Made by a program: the position numbers and the translations under genes. Positions 32,263 to 42,355 of a stretch of 64,000 nucleotides of DNA are shown here, in pieces. A model generated the notes under the pieces. That model was given only the letters and a program-made list of their open reading frames with translations, searched no databases and was not told where the DNA came from. This stretch comes from Nitrosopumilus zosterae (GTDB lineage Archaea > Thermoproteota > Nitrososphaeria > Nitrososphaerales > Nitrosopumilaceae). Position 1 is the stretch's first letter. Every line of letters starts with the position of its first letter. Location: NCBI RefSeq assembly GCF_025998175.1, contig NZ_AP026695.1, positions 1,494,581 through 1,558,580 on the forward strand, read 5' to 3'.

Positions 32263-35016
32263 TTGAAGAAAAAAATAATTTTTAGTTTATTGTTTGTGCT
32301 TTGTATAGCATCTATCCAAATAGCACATGCAGAACCAGAATTTACCTTCAAGTTTGGCACATTAGGTTCAGATGATGATGAATTAGATACTCCAACTGAT
32401 CTTATAATGGATAAAAATGGAAAAAATATCTATGTAGTAGATAACAAGAACAGCAGAATCAATGTATTTGAAGATGATGGAGATGATGACTTTATTTATG
32501 GCTCATTTTGTGATATTACGGCAATTCAGAATTGTGATAACAATGCAGATGGAGCAAATGAAATAGGAGACGGTCAATTTAATGATCCAATTAGCATTGC
32601 CAGAGATGCATTAGGAAAATTTTTTGTTGTGGATTCAGATAATTCAAGAATTCAGATATTTGATGACGATGGAGAGTTTCAATCAAAATTTGGATCATCA
32701 GATAGTGGTATTGATGAATACCTAGGATCAGCTAAAGGAATTGCAATACAAGAATCAACAAAGAACATTCTAGTTTCAGATATTGAAAGAGATTCAGTTT
32801 CTGTTTTTGATTCTACAGGTGATTTTCTGTTCAAGTTTGACTCATTTGATGGAAATGATGATTTTCAAAATCCAACATACATGGTAATTGACAACTCGGA
32901 GGAAATGTTGTATGTTACAGACTCAGGAAATGACAGGATTGTAATCTTTGAGCTAGTTGACGGTACAACGTGTCCTAGTGGCACAGAAGAGGTGGTAGAT
33001 GGCGTATGTTTTGTAGAAGAGTTTGGTTCTTCAGGTGATGACAATGGAGAATTCGATGATCCGTCAGGTCTAGCGTTTGATTCAACCAATAATTTGTTAT
33101 ATGTTGCAGATACAGACAACAATAGAATTCAAATATTTGAAATCATTGATGGTACAACGTGTCCTAGTGGCACAGAAGAAATAGTAGATGGCGTATGTTT
33201 TGTAGAAGAGTTTGGTACTTTAGGAACAGGTAATGGAAATTTTGATGCCCCATTAGGAATAACACTAGATCCAACAAATGAATTACTGTTTGTTGCAGAC
33301 TCGGACAATAATAGAATTCAGGCATTTAATGTGAACCCAGAACCAGTTGCATTAATTCCAGAAAAACCAAGTAATCTCAAAGCATCTCCAATATCACCGA
33401 CTTCAGTAATAATTTCATGGGATGAACCCGTAATTGATGAAAACGTGCCTGAAATAACAGGATATAAAATTGAATACAAAATTGGCTCAGAAGATTTCAT
33501 GATAATTACTGCAGATACTGCTAGTACTTCCACATCATTTATTCATCAGGGACTTGATTCAAAGAATGTTTATTTTTATCGAGTGCATGCTATTAATTCA
33601 GAGGGAATAAGTGATTCATCATCAATTGTTTCTGTAAAACCAGAACACACCACAGCTCCTGCAGCATTAACGGCAACTGCTATTTCACCTAGTCAAATAA
33701 AGCTTTCATGGTCACCACCATCAGAAACTTTTGGACAAAAAATTAATGGATATGAAATTAAACGAGAGATTATTCCGGGCGTTTATGACAATATAGGAGA
33801 CACAAATGCTAGTACTAGAACATTTATTGTTAGTAATTTAGCAATTGACAAGACATATTCATTTGCAGTAAGTGCAAAGATTGGATTTGGATCAACAGAA
33901 GAATCAAACGCCGCATCCGCCACTCCTAGAGAAGATTCTACAGACACATCAGAAGAACCAGTTACATCTACTGCAGTACAAATGACGGTTTCTACACCGC
34001 CAATAAAATTAACGGCATCTGTTGTATCTTCAACTCAAATCAATTTATCGTGGAGTCCACCAGTAGAGAATGGAAAAACTCCAATTACAGGTTATAAAAT
34101 TGAAGTAAAAAAAGACAGTAATTCATACACAACACTAGTTGAAGATACTGAAAGTACAACTAGAACATATTCGCATACAAATCTAGTTACAAATACAAAG
34201 TATACCTACAGAGTATCAGCAATTAACAATGTGGGAATTAGTGAACCATCAAATGAATTTTCTGCAACACCAAAATCAACAAATGTGCAGATTAGTCCAA
34301 TAGGAAAACTTTCAATCGATGAAGGAAAACTCCTATCATTTACAGTCAGGCTTTTAGATAATTCAGTTAAAGATGTGGTATTTAGTTTAGAAAAAAATCC
34401 ACCTGCAGGTGCAAAAATCATATCAAATACAGGCATGTTTTCATGGATTCCATCCGCATCTGATGCGGGAAAAACCCACACATTTGACGTGGTAACAAAA
34501 AAAGATGGGCTAGTAGATAGAGAAACAATCACAATAACTGTAAACGACATTATTGGGAATTCACAACCCACATCAGAGCCTGAACCAGAACCCGAACCTA
34601 AAGAATTAGAGATTCCAGCTTCATTTGTTGATGAAACAAAAGATCCACAAAGTTATGTTGACAGATACAACAATGAGGCAAGCTACAAAAAGTGGTTTGA
34701 CGATAATTTTGCAGAGTATGAGTCAATTTATCAAGCAGTAGGATTGGAGGAGCCGTTGCAAGTGCCGGCTGCATTTGTTGATGAAACAAAAGATCCACAA
34801 AGTTATGTTGACAGATACAACAATGAGGCAAGCTACAAAAAGTGGTTTGACGATAATTTTGCAGAGTATGAGTCAATTTATCAAGCAGTAGGATTGGAAG
34901 AGCCAAAAGTTGTAGAGAAAAAATTTGGCATATGTGGTCCTGGAACAAAGTTGATTGAAGGAGTTTGTACTATTGTTGTTAAACCATCTGTAAAGCCATG
35001 GTGGCAATTTTGGTAA
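32263..35016 (+). CDS. Secreted NHL-propeller, fibronectin type III and repeat-module protein
   Basis: A 917-residue protein. Signal peptide (IIFSLLFVLCIASIQIAHA), then NHL repeats (DNKNSRINVFED, DSDNSRIQIFDDDG, DTDNNRIQIFE, DSDNNRIQAF) interrupted by two copies of CPSGTEEVVDGVCFVEEFG, three fibronectin III domains (about residues 365-460, 463-555, 575-670), an Ig-like cadherin-type module (NPPAGAKIISNTGMFSWIP), then two 50-residue modules shared with the previous gene and a CGPGTKLIEGVC motif. No CFI-box at the end. Likely an extracellular adhesion or binding protein. Start is a TTG. Confidence 0.78.
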   Translation: MKKKIIFSLLFVLCIASIQIAHAEPEFTFKFGTLGSDDDELDTPTDLIMDKNGKNIYVVDNKNSRINVFEDDGDDDFIYGSFCDITAIQNCDNNADGANEIGDGQFNDPISIARDALGKFFVVDSDNSRIQIFDDDGEFQSKFGSSDSGIDEYLGSAKGIAIQESTKNILVSDIERDSVSVFDSTGDFLFKFDSFDGNDDFQNPTYMVIDNSEEMLYVTDSGNDRIVIFELVDGTTCPSGTEEVVDGVCFVEEFGSSGDDNGEFDDPSGLAFDSTNNLLYVADTDNNRIQIFEIIDGTTCPSGTEEIVDGVCFVEEFGTLGTGNGNFDAPLGITLDPTNELLFVADSDNNRIQAFNVNPEPVALIPEKPSNLKASPISPTSVIISWDEPVIDENVPEITGYKIEYKIGSEDFMIITADTASTSTSFIHQGLDSKNVYFYRVHAINSEGISDSSSIVSVKPEHTTAPAALTATAISPSQIKLSWSPPSETFGQKINGYEIKREIIPGVYDNIGDTNASTRTFIVSNLAIDKTYSFAVSAKIGFGSTEESNAASATPREDSTDTSEEPVTSTAVQMTVSTPPIKLTASVVSSTQINLSWSPPVENGKTPITGYKIEVKKDSNSYTTLVEDTESTTRTYSHTNLVTNTKYTYRVSAINNVGISEPSNEFSATPKSTNVQISPIGKLSIDEGKLLSFTVRLLDNSVKDVVFSLEKNPPAGAKIISNTGMFSWIPSASDAGKTHTFDVVTKKDGLVDRETITITVNDIIGNSQPTSEPEPEPEPKELEIPASFVDETKDPQSYVDRYNNEASYKKWFDDNFAEYESIYQAVGLEEPLQVPAAFVDETKDPQSYVDRYNNEASYKKWFDDNFAEYESIYQAVGLEEPKVVEKKFGICGPGTKLIEGVCTIVVKPSVKPWWQFW
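34579..34908 (+). repeat. Second copy of the 330-bp module
   Basis: Same two tandem 150-bp units as 31228-31557, at an offset of 3351 bp. The end differs by one base (GGAAGAG for GGAGGAG). Confidence 0.9.
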
Positions 35017-35063
35017 TTTTCATAAAAGTTAAGTTTTAATCATAATGCTTATTCAGCATCAGT

Positions 35064-35210
35064 ATGGGGAAGTTGAGTCGAAATCTTAGAATTTGTGGAG
35101 ACTGTGGGATTGCATACACTTCTGTAAGCTTTACAAAATACATAGATCAGTGTCCTATATGCAAATCACGAAGATTTGAAGCTATTCCCATTAAAACAGA
35201 CGATGATTGA
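35064..35210 (+). CDS. Zinc-ribbon microprotein (48 aa)
   Basis: ATG at 35064; MGKLSRNLRICGDCGIAYTS, then YIDQCPICKSRRFEAIPIK. Two CxxC pairs in a rubredoxin-like knuckle with basic surroundings. Frequent in AOA genomes but without assigned function; may bind nucleic acid. Confidence 0.6.
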   Translation: MGKLSRNLRICGDCGIAYTSVSFTKYIDQCPICKSRRFEAIPIKTDDD

Positions 35211-35449
35211 CTTACAGAAATAGTTTAAGATTCAATATTTACTAGATTTCTGAATCACATAAAGAACTAGCAATAGAACAATATAACAAATAAAAAACAG
35301 CATCCATTCTCAAATTCAGTGTTGCAATTTTTGATAATTTCATAAGTGAATAATTTTTTTACTGCATGATAGACGAATTGTTTCCCTAGTGTTAATTTGT
35401 GATTAATAATGAGGTTAGATTTTTTAGTAGAAGTTTTTTCTTGTAATTA

Positions 35450-35851
35450 TTGTCTGAAGACCCAGAAATTCAAAAAATTATGCAGAAAAAATTAGCAGAG
35501 ATGCTTAACCAGAAAAATCAACCTAAAATTGAGCCTGGAATAATTGATTTGAACGGTTCCAATTTTGACCAAATAATATCTGCTGAAAATCCAACGTTGG
35601 TAGATTTTTGGGCAGAATGGTGTGGTCCGTGTAAATCTATGCATCCAGTATTTGAAAGCCTCTCAAAAAAATATCCAAACATAAAGTTTGCCAGAGTAAA
35701 TGTTGATCAAAATCAAAATATTTCAATCAGGTATGGAGTTCAATCTATTCCAACATTTATCATGTTCAGATCTGGTAAAGTCGTGGATAAGATGATGGGC
35801 GCAGTAGGAGCTCCTGGAATTCACATGATCTGTAAAAAGCATTCAGACTAA
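35450..35851 (+). CDS. Thioredoxin with N-terminal extension
   Basis: A 133-residue protein. VDFWAEWCGPCKSMHPVFESL is the thioredoxin active site and IPTFIMFRSGKVVDKMMGAVG holds the cis-Pro. About 30 extra N-terminal residues (SEDPEIQKIMQKKLAEMLNQ) form a charged helix. Cytoplasmic disulphide reductase. TTG start; a second, simpler thioredoxin is at 60033. Confidence 0.92.
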   Translation: MSEDPEIQKIMQKKLAEMLNQKNQPKIEPGIIDLNGSNFDQIISAENPTLVDFWAEWCGPCKSMHPVFESLSKKYPNIKFARVNVDQNQNISIRYGVQSIPTFIMFRSGKVVDKMMGAVGAPGIHMICKKHSD

Positions 35852-35881
35852 AAATCAGAATGTTTATTTTTAAAATTTAAT

Positions 35882-37663
35882 CTAATAACCGTATATTGGT
35901 TCTTTTTCTCTCTGAATTCTAACAATATCATTCAGAACTTCTTGTTCTTCAGGACTTAATTTGTGCATGTACTTGGTAAGTAATTTTTTCGCATCAGGTG
36001 AGGGAGGAAATGTGTAAAATATCTCTTCTTCAAATATTTGCCTTCCTATTGTAACGTCATTTACAGAACATGCAACCTCATCACCTGCTTTTGCTGATGA
36101 TACTGTTTTTTTGTCAAGTTGTAATTGATGAATAGTTCCAACTTTGCGTCCAGACATATTCATAAATGGAATTTTATGTTTTAAAGTTCCGACATCTACA
36201 CGAACTCCAAATACTGCAGGATTGTTATTTCTAAATATCATTCCTTTAAGAAAAGTGAATTTAGCAATAGGAGTTAGTTCTGCAAACATTGCATCTTCTT
36301 CATTTGCGGTATCTTCTTCAACCCATGCGTTGTAGTTATCAATCAAACTGTAGATAACTTTGTCTTCAAATATTTTGATATGACTATCTTCTGATTCATC
36401 TTTTGCATCTGGCAAAATTTTAACATTAAATGCCAAAACAATTCCAAGATGTCGATCGTTTTCTTTGATTGCCTTTGCTTCCATAATATCACGTCTATTC
36501 ACAGGTCCAATGTCGGCCTTTGCAATAGGAACTTGTGAACGTCTTAGCATCTCAACTATAGCCTCAAGTGAGCCTATTGTATCACATTTGAGGATTATTC
36601 CATTAGTTTCAGTATCAATGAACACAGATTTCATTTCAGCCTCAATGAGCTTGGTGTATTTTTCAATCTCAGCATCATTTGTTGCAACATAAAGAGTACT
36701 TCCAGGAAGTACACCTTCAAGATCAGGTGACGCTATTTTTAGTCCTGCTGCTGCATCTACTTGTGAAACGGGTTTGAATTTATCTCGAGGATCTCGCATC
36801 TCATCAAGGGGTTTTGGTAAAAGTATTGCTTTGGGTTTTGTGACAATTACAGAATCTCTTTTTGCAACTACAATGCTGTTTTCTTTTTTAATCGTACCAT
36901 CAATCAAAATGATATTTGCAGTTTGACCCAATCCAACTTCATCATTAACTTCTAAAACAATGCCGCGTGGTTCTTTTTCTTCCTGATTGAGTCTCTTCTG
37001 AAGATATTGTTGTGTCAATCCTACTAGAACACTTAGTAATTCAGGAATTCCTACACCAGAACGAGCAGAGATTGGAACTATTGCAATTTCAGATCTAAAG
37101 TCCTTGACACGATAAAACGCCTCTGATTGATATCCAAGAATTGACAAAGTTCCTACAACATCATAGATTTTTTGATCAAGATCAGTTTGAATTGAAGCAT
37201 CTTGTTCTTTGATTGCTTGTGAGATGAATTTTGTTTCAGATTTCCTCCATCCAGAAATTTGATCACATTTGTTTAGCGCAACAACAAAAGGAACTTTTCT
37301 GCTCTGTAAAATTTTCAAACTTTCATTAGTTTGTGGTTGAAATCCGCGATTCACATCAACTACTAGAATTGCTATATCAGCAGCAGAACCCCCACGTGAA
37401 CGAAGATTTGTAAAAACTTCGTGTCCAGGAGTGTCAATCACTAAAATTCCAGGAACTTTGTGTTCTGCCTGTTCAAGTTTTTTGTATAGTATACCACAAG
37501 TTTCTTTGATTGTTTCAGATGGAAGAAAACTTGCACCAATGTGTTGAGTGATACCTCCTGCTTCTCTACCTTGAACTCCAGTACCACGAATTCTATCTAA
37601 AAGAGATGTTTTTCCAGAGTCTACGTGACCAAGAACTGCCACTATGGGCTGACGAATTTGCAA
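35882..37663 (-). CDS. infB: Translation initiation factor aIF5B
   Basis: A 593-residue GTPase. G1 GHVDSGKTSLLD, G3 DTPGHE, G4 NKCD, then domain II barrel, domain III (GSLEAIVEMLRRSQVPI) and domain IV. It promotes subunit joining. Archaeal aIF5B without the long N-terminal extension of eukaryotes. It is the last gene of the L7Ae-S28e-L24e-NDK-IF5B cluster that is common in archaea, starting 6 nt after NDK. Confidence 0.96.
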   Translation of the reverse strand: MQIRQPIVAVLGHVDSGKTSLLDRIRGTGVQGREAGGITQHIGASFLPSETIKETCGILYKKLEQAEHKVPGILVIDTPGHEVFTNLRSRGGSAADIAILVVDVNRGFQPQTNESLKILQSRKVPFVVALNKCDQISGWRKSETKFISQAIKEQDASIQTDLDQKIYDVVGTLSILGYQSEAFYRVKDFRSEIAIVPISARSGVGIPELLSVLVGLTQQYLQKRLNQEEKEPRGIVLEVNDEVGLGQTANIILIDGTIKKENSIVVAKRDSVIVTKPKAILLPKPLDEMRDPRDKFKPVSQVDAAAGLKIASPDLEGVLPGSTLYVATNDAEIEKYTKLIEAEMKSVFIDTETNGIILKCDTIGSLEAIVEMLRRSQVPIAKADIGPVNRRDIMEAKAIKENDRHLGIVLAFNVKILPDAKDESEDSHIKIFEDKVIYSLIDNYNAWVEEDTANEEDAMFAELTPIAKFTFLKGMIFRNNNPAVFGVRVDVGTLKHKIPFMNMSGRKVGTIHQLQLDKKTVSSAKAGDEVACSVNDVTIGRQIFEEEIFYTFPPSPDAKKLLTKYMHKLSPEEQEVLNDIVRIQREKEPIYGY

Positions 37664-37669
37664 ATCAGA

Positions 37670-38071
37670 TCACTCAAATGCTACCCTCGATTCGTGATCA
37701 AAACTTTCTTGTGAATCTGATGCGTGAATAATGTTTTCACTAAATCCTAATCCAAAATCCCCTCTAATTGAGCCAGGTTCTGCTTCAAATGATTTTGTTG
37801 CACCAATCATAATTCTAGTAGTTGCAATTGCATTATTTCCTTCAATTATTGCTGCAACAACAGGTCCTGATGTGATAAACGATGTCAGTTCACCAAAAAA
37901 GGGTTTATCTTTGTGTACACCGTAAAAATTCTCGGCTTGTTGTTGAGTAAATGTAAACATCTTCAATTTCAATAGTTTGAACCCCTTCCTTTCAAATCGT
38001 GATATGACTTGACCAACTAGATTTCTAGCTACCGCATCAGGCTTTACAATGAATAATGATTGTTCAGTCAA
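37670..38071 (-). CDS. ndk: Nucleoside diphosphate kinase
   Basis: A 133-residue enzyme. FIVKPDAVARN, the GSIRGDFG loop and active-site His in NIIHASDS are the NDK marks. It equalises nucleoside triphosphate pools by a phospho-His ping-pong path. TTG start at 38071. Third from the ribosomal-protein end of the operon. Confidence 0.96.
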   Translation of the reverse strand: MTEQSLFIVKPDAVARNLVGQVISRFERKGFKLLKLKMFTFTQQQAENFYGVHKDKPFFGELTSFITSGPVVAAIIEGNNAIATTRIMIGATKSFEAEPGSIRGDFGLGFSENIIHASDSQESFDHESRVAFE

Positions 38072-38073
38072 TT

Positions 38074-38274
38074 CTATTTCTTTCTAATTCCGCCTTTGAC
38101 GTATTTCTTTGTCCACTTTAGTTTTCTTGGATCACGTTTTAGGTCTAGCATATTCTTTTTGCATTTTGAAGAGCAAAACCAAAGAACAGTTCCATCATTT
38201 TTTGCAAGCATTGTACCAGAGCCTTTGGCGACAGGTCTGTCACAGAAATTGCATGGTTTAACTAAAAGACTCAT
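38074..38274 (-). CDS. rpl24e: Ribosomal protein L24e
   Basis: A 66-residue zinc-ribbon protein. CNFCDRPVAKGSGTM and FCSSKCKKNMLDLKRDPRKLKWT are diagnostic. Large-subunit protein that contacts aIF6. It ends 2 nt before ndk. Confidence 0.95.
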   Translation of the reverse strand: MSLLVKPCNFCDRPVAKGSGTMLAKNDGTVLWFCSSKCKKNMLDLKRDPRKLKWTKKYVKGGIRKK

Positions 38275-38284
38275 ATCTTATCAC

Positions 38285-38497
38285 CTATTTGATTTTCTTT
38301 GCTTCTCTCTCGGTTTCTCGTAGCATTAGAATTTCGCTTACCCTAACAGAACCTTTGACGTTTCTTGTAAGAATTCTACCTTTATCTTTACCAGTAAGAA
38401 CTTTAACTCTAACTTGAATAACTTCACCAGCAATACCAGTTCGTCCAACAATTTGAATAATTTCAGCTTGAACTACTTCTTCAGTTGTAGAGCTCAT
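38285..38497 (-). CDS. rps28e: Ribosomal protein S28e
   Basis: A 70-residue OB-fold protein: [20 protein letters not shown] and the C-terminal [13 protein letters not shown], which is conserved in S28e. It overlaps the L7Ae end by 4 nt. Confidence 0.95.
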   Translation of the reverse strand: MSSTTEEVVQAEIIQIVGRTGIAGEVIQVRVKVLTGKDKGRILTRNVKGSVRVSEILMLRETEREAKKIK

Positions 38498-38880
38498 TGA
38501 TCAGTCTTTCCACCTTTAATTTTAGCAATTGATGATACAACTTGGTCTACAATGTGTTGTGCATCACCAGCATCCAAAATTGCTGCAGCGGCAGAAGTAA
38601 TATCAATACCCAAAGACTTGCCTAATTCTTGTTTACTTGGTACAAATGCATATGCTGCCCCTTGTTCCTCACATAGAATTGGAAGATGTGCTACAACCTC
38701 TGGTGGTTCTACATCTTCAGCGATAACAATTAGTTTGCTAGTACCACGCTCTATTGCCTTTGTAGCCTCATTGGTTCCTTTCTTTACTTTACCGCTGGTA
38801 GATGCTACTCTAACGGCCTCTAAGATTGGATTTACGAGGTCTTCTGGCGTTTCAAATTTAACATAATACGATTTTCCCAT
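38494..38880 (-). CDS. rpl7ae: Ribosomal protein L7Ae
   Basis: A 128-residue protein that binds kink-turns. [38 protein letters not shown] and ILDAGDA match L7Ae. It serves in the large subunit, in C/D and H/ACA sRNPs and in RNase P. Given the RNA candidates in this window it may be their partner, but no k-turn was proven. First gene of the operon. Confidence 0.96.
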   Translation of the reverse strand: MGKSYYVKFETPEDLVNPILEAVRVASTSGKVKKGTNEATKAIERGTSKLIVIAEDVEPPEVVAHLPILCEEQGAAYAFVPSKQELGKSLGIDITSAAAAILDAGDAQHIVDQVVSSIAKIKGGKTDQ

Positions 38881-38942
38881 ACTTCGTCACCCTTAGGGTT
38901 CATTCTCCATTCTCTCAAAACGTTGGAATGGTTTTAAAAGTG

Positions 38943-40304
38943 TTATCGGGAAATGGTTGTCTTGACTTTTTTGAGGTATTCGGACATCAAAGAGTCTAGT
39001 TTTTCTTGACTTTCAGCTTCTGCATAGATTCTAACTATCGGTTCCGTACCACTTGGTCTAATCATTACCCAATTTTTTGGATCTATGGTAATTTTAATTC
39101 CATCTGTAAGATCAGAATTTGGAAACTCTTCTTTAAGAGAGGAAATCAATCCTGAAACTTTTTCAGAAGGACACGGTACTTTGTCCTTTGTAGTAAAAGA
39201 GGGAGGTAAAAGAGAAATCTCATCAGACAATGTTTTTCCAGATGTAGCTAGGAGATCAAGCATTAGTCCTAACGTCATACAGCCATCTCTTACTTGGTTA
39301 TGTTTTCCATACATGAATCCACCATTTTCTTCAAACCCAATTAATGCATTAATTGGAACCATCTTCCTTGATACTTCTACACTTCCGACTTTAGTTCGAA
39401 TAACTTTTGAATTAAATTTTTCAGCTATTTTTTCAATGTTAGATCCTGAATTCAAACAAGTTACGACTAGTGAGTTTGGATTCTTCTTTAAGATATGTTG
39501 AGTAAGTAAAAGTGCAGATTTATCGCCAGTCAGAATGTTTCCCTTGTTATCACAGAATATACTTCTATCACCATCACCATCAAATGCTATACCCACGTCA
39601 GCGTTATTTTCAATTACAGTTTGTGAAAGCAATGAAAGATTTTCCGGTGTTGGTTCGGATCCACGACCTGGAAAATTGCCATCTATGTATTCATTTACAA
39701 GAAATGTTTCACATTGTAGTTTTTTGCAAAAAGTAGGTGCAGATATTGCTTGTGCACCATTTCCTAAATCTAAAACAACTCTAAATTTTTTTGATTCTAT
39801 CAACGTAGAATCAATGTGGGAAAAAATTCCATCGATATAGGTATCAATAGTTCTATTTTCTATTCCTGTAGTGCCCCATTTTGAAGGATTTGTAATCCAG
39901 TTTTTGTTCATGTAAATGTCTTCAATTATTAATTCATCTTCTCTTGAAATTTCCACTCCATCTTTTGCAGCAGGTTTAATTCCATTGTATTGAGGAGGAT
40001 TATGAGATGCAGTGATCATGATTCCACCAGAATATCCCAAAGTCTTTACTGCAAATTCAAGACAAGGTGTTGGAATAATTCCTGCAACATTGCAATCAAT
40101 TCCAATTGAATTAAGAGCAGCGCTTACAACCTTACAAACAATTGGACTTGATTCTCTTCCATCATATCCAATTAACACAGGTCCACACTCAAAGTAAGTT
40201 CCAATAGCCAAAGTCATATCATGAACAAATTCTAAAGTAAAATCTTCAGAAAACACTCCACGAATTCCATTAGTTCCAAAAAATTTTGCCATGTCATTAT
40301 TCAA
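38943..40304 (-). CDS. glmM: Phosphoglucosamine mutase / phosphomannomutase
   Basis: A 453-residue alpha-phosphohexomutase. Phospho-Ser loop MITASHNPPQYNG, metal loop DGDGDRSIF, sugar loop GFEENGGFMYG and phosphate-binding RPSGTEPIVRIYAEA. It makes glucosamine-1-phosphate or mannose-1-phosphate for the UDP- or GDP-sugars that feed N-glycans. The TTG or ATG choice at the start is uncertain: an ATG 12 nt inside (MAKFFGTNG) is the usual start. Confidence 0.92.
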   Translation of the reverse strand: MNNDMAKFFGTNGIRGVFSEDFTLEFVHDMTLAIGTYFECGPVLIGYDGRESSPIVCKVVSAALNSIGIDCNVAGIIPTPCLEFAVKTLGYSGGIMITASHNPPQYNGIKPAAKDGVEISREDELIIEDIYMNKNWITNPSKWGTTGIENRTIDTYIDGIFSHIDSTLIESKKFRVVLDLGNGAQAISAPTFCKKLQCETFLVNEYIDGNFPGRGSEPTPENLSLLSQTVIENNADVGIAFDGDGDRSIFCDNKGNILTGDKSALLLTQHILKKNPNSLVVTCLNSGSNIEKIAEKFNSKVIRTKVGSVEVSRKMVPINALIGFEENGGFMYGKHNQVRDGCMTLGLMLDLLATSGKTLSDEISLLPPSFTTKDKVPCPSEKVSGLISSLKEEFPNSDLTDGIKITIDPKNWVMIRPSGTEPIVRIYAEAESQEKLDSLMSEYLKKVKTTISR

Positions 40305-40339
40305 TAATAGATAAATTTGTGTTTAATGGCAAAGTCGTT

Positions 40340-40427
40340 GCGGGAGTCGCCCAGCCTGGTCAAAGGCGTAGGGCTTAGGACCCTATCTCTTAGGAGTTCG
40401 TGGGTTCAAATCCCACCTCCCGCACCA
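40340..40427 (+). tRNA. tRNA-Leu (anticodon UAG)
   Basis: 7-bp acceptor GCGGGAG/CTCCCGC, D arm, anticodon loop CTTAGGA, variable arm of the long class, T arm GTGGG/CCCAC with loop TTCAAAT, discriminator A, and CCA encoded at 40425-40427. Confidence 0.95.
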
Positions 40428-40452
40428 TTTTAATTTCTGTGAATGATTAATA

Positions 40453-41322
40453 ATGAGAAAATCTTCACCAAACAAAGTCATGAAAAAGACAGTAGTAGGA
40501 ATTACAATAGTAGGAAAAGATAGAGAGGGAATTGTTGCATCATTTACTAATTTTGCATTTTCAAAAGGCGGAAACATTGAGAAAGTAAATCAAAATGTAA
40601 TCAAAGGTCTTTTTGGAATGTATCTAGAGGTATCATTTTCAAAATCACTTGATGTAAAGAAATTTGATTCAGAGATTCAGAATTTGGCTAAAAAAGAAAA
40701 GATGGATGTTAGTACTCATCATGAAACAAACTCAGAGAAAAATATTGCAGTGTTTGTAACAAAAGAGCCATTGTGTCTTGAAACAATTCTTAAAAATACA
40801 AAATCCCTTAAAGGAAAAATATCCGTAATAATAGGTACAGAAAATACATTGGAATCACTTGCAAAAAAGGCCAAGATTCCATTTGTCGCAGTAGAAGAAA
40901 ATAATCAAGAAAAAGCCGAGGAGAAAATTATTCAGATATGCAAAAAATATGATGTAGATTTAATTGCACTTGCAAGATACATGCGAATTCTTAGTCCCAA
41001 TTTTGTTTGGAGATATCCAAATAGAATAATTAACATCCATCCATCTCTGTTGCCCGCATTTCCCGGTGCCCTAGCATACGCACAAGCATTTGAGAGAGGC
41101 ACAAAAATTGTAGGCGTAACTTCACATTACGTAACTGAAAACTTGGATCAAGGGCCAATCATATTCCAAGATTCCTTCAAGGTAGATCCTAATGACACAT
41201 TAGAACAAATAAAAACAAAGGGGCAAAAATTGGAAGCAGATACACTGCTCAAAGCAATGAAGATGCATCTAGAAAACAAACTTGAAGTACGTTGGAGAAA
41301 GGTTCACATCAAATCCAAGTGA
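40453..41322 (+). CDS. purU: Formyltetrahydrofolate deformylase-like protein (ACT + formyltransferase)
   Basis: A 289-residue protein. N-terminal ACT domain (VGKDREGIVASFTNFAF), then the formyltransferase domain with ARYMRILSP, the NIHPSLLPAFPG active-site stretch and VTENLDQGPII. PurU releases formate from 10-formyl-THF; AOA may use it for one-carbon balance or purine synthesis. The first start adds 12 residues; MKKTVVGIT at 40489 is the more usual beginning. Six nt before the creatininase gene. Confidence 0.85.
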   Translation: MRKSSPNKVMKKTVVGITIVGKDREGIVASFTNFAFSKGGNIEKVNQNVIKGLFGMYLEVSFSKSLDVKKFDSEIQNLAKKEKMDVSTHHETNSEKNIAVFVTKEPLCLETILKNTKSLKGKISVIIGTENTLESLAKKAKIPFVAVEENNQEKAEEKIIQICKKYDVDLIALARYMRILSPNFVWRYPNRIINIHPSLLPAFPGALAYAQAFERGTKIVGVTSHYVTENLDQGPIIFQDSFKVDPNDTLEQIKTKGQKLEADTLLKAMKMHLENKLEVRWRKVHIKSK

Positions 41323-41327
41323 ATTAA

Positions 41328-42050
41328 ATGACAGATATCAAATCACAGTTAGATCCAGATCTTAGAAAATTAATTTCAAAGAACAAACAAGTTGCAATAA
41401 TTCCAGTGGGCTCAATTGAGCAACACGGATCACACTTGCCAATATCAACTGACACAGATATTGTAACTGAAGTTGCAAAAAGAATATCAGAAAAAAATAG
41501 ATATCTTCTCCTTCCAACTATAACCTTTGGAGTATCATTTGAGCATGCACCATTTTTTAATCTGAGTATAAGAGAATCTACTTTACGAACAGTTCTTTCT
41601 GATTTGTGTATATCATTATTATCAAATAGAATCAAGACTGTTTTCATTATTAATGGACATCATGGAAATCTAAAGCCAATAAAGAATATAGATATCAGAC
41701 TAAAGAAACTCTCAAAAAACAAGCTTAAAGTTTTCCCATTATCTTATTGGCATTTTATGAATAGAGAGTTTGATCATGCAGGATTTGTGGAAACATCGCT
41801 AATGCTTGCAATCTCAAAAAATGTAAAAATGAAATTAGCTAAAAAAGGACTAACCACAGATAAAATGACAAAGCAACAAATCCAAAAACTAGGGAAATTA
41901 GCAAACAAATCATTTCCAAAAGCTACCAAAAATGGGATTTGGGGTGATCCAACAAAGGCAACAAAGAAAGATGGACAGAGAATTTTAGACGAAATCATCA
42001 ATAATCTATCAAAAAGGTGTCAAACTTGCCTTACTGGGCATAGCTCATAG
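41328..42050 (+). CDS. Creatininase-family hydrolase
   Basis: A 240-residue protein. PVGSIEQHGSHLPISTDTD (metal-binding Glu, His, Asp), NGHHGN (metal His) and a late GFVETSLML (Glu) are the two-metal creatininase site. In archaea the family includes the formamide hydrolase ArfB of riboflavin and F420 synthesis, which could fit here. It starts 5 nt after purU, so the two are co-transcribed; both then concern formyl-group chemistry. Confidence 0.8.
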   Translation: MTDIKSQLDPDLRKLISKNKQVAIIPVGSIEQHGSHLPISTDTDIVTEVAKRISEKNRYLLLPTITFGVSFEHAPFFNLSIRESTLRTVLSDLCISLLSNRIKTVFIINGHHGNLKPIKNIDIRLKKLSKNKLKVFPLSYWHFMNREFDHAGFVETSLMLAISKNVKMKLAKKGLTTDKMTKQQIQKLGKLANKSFPKATKNGIWGDPTKATKKDGQRILDEIINNLSKRCQTCLTGHSS

Positions 42051-42108
42051 TTTCACCAATGGAAATTTAATATAACGCCTCAATATCCAAGTCAATAAGT
42101 GATTATAG

Positions 42109-42345
42109 ATGTCCGTTGATATGGCAGTAAAAGTATTGGATGAGAGTATCAATCAAGTTGTATTGATAAAACTCAAAGGAAATAAAACCATCAGAGGCAT
42201 GCTTCTGGGTTTTGACCAACACATGAACCTGCTACTCGATTCTTCAGAGGAAATTCCTACTGAAGGCGATTCTAAAAGCCTTGGAAGCATTGTAGTTAGA
42301 GGAGACAATGTCGTTATGATATCTCCTCCACCAGCACAACATTAG
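42109..42345 (+). CDS. Archaeal LSm (Sm-like) RNA-binding protein
   Basis: A 78-residue Sm fold: [34 protein letters not shown] (Sm1) and [14 protein letters not shown] (Sm2). Forms rings that bind U-rich RNA ends. It precedes L37e by 10 nt, as in many archaea. Confidence 0.95.
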   Translation: MSVDMAVKVLDESINQVVLIKLKGNKTIRGMLLGFDQHMNLLLDSSEEIPTEGDSKSLGSIVVRGDNVVMISPPPAQH

Positions 42346-42355
42346 GTGATTTGAG

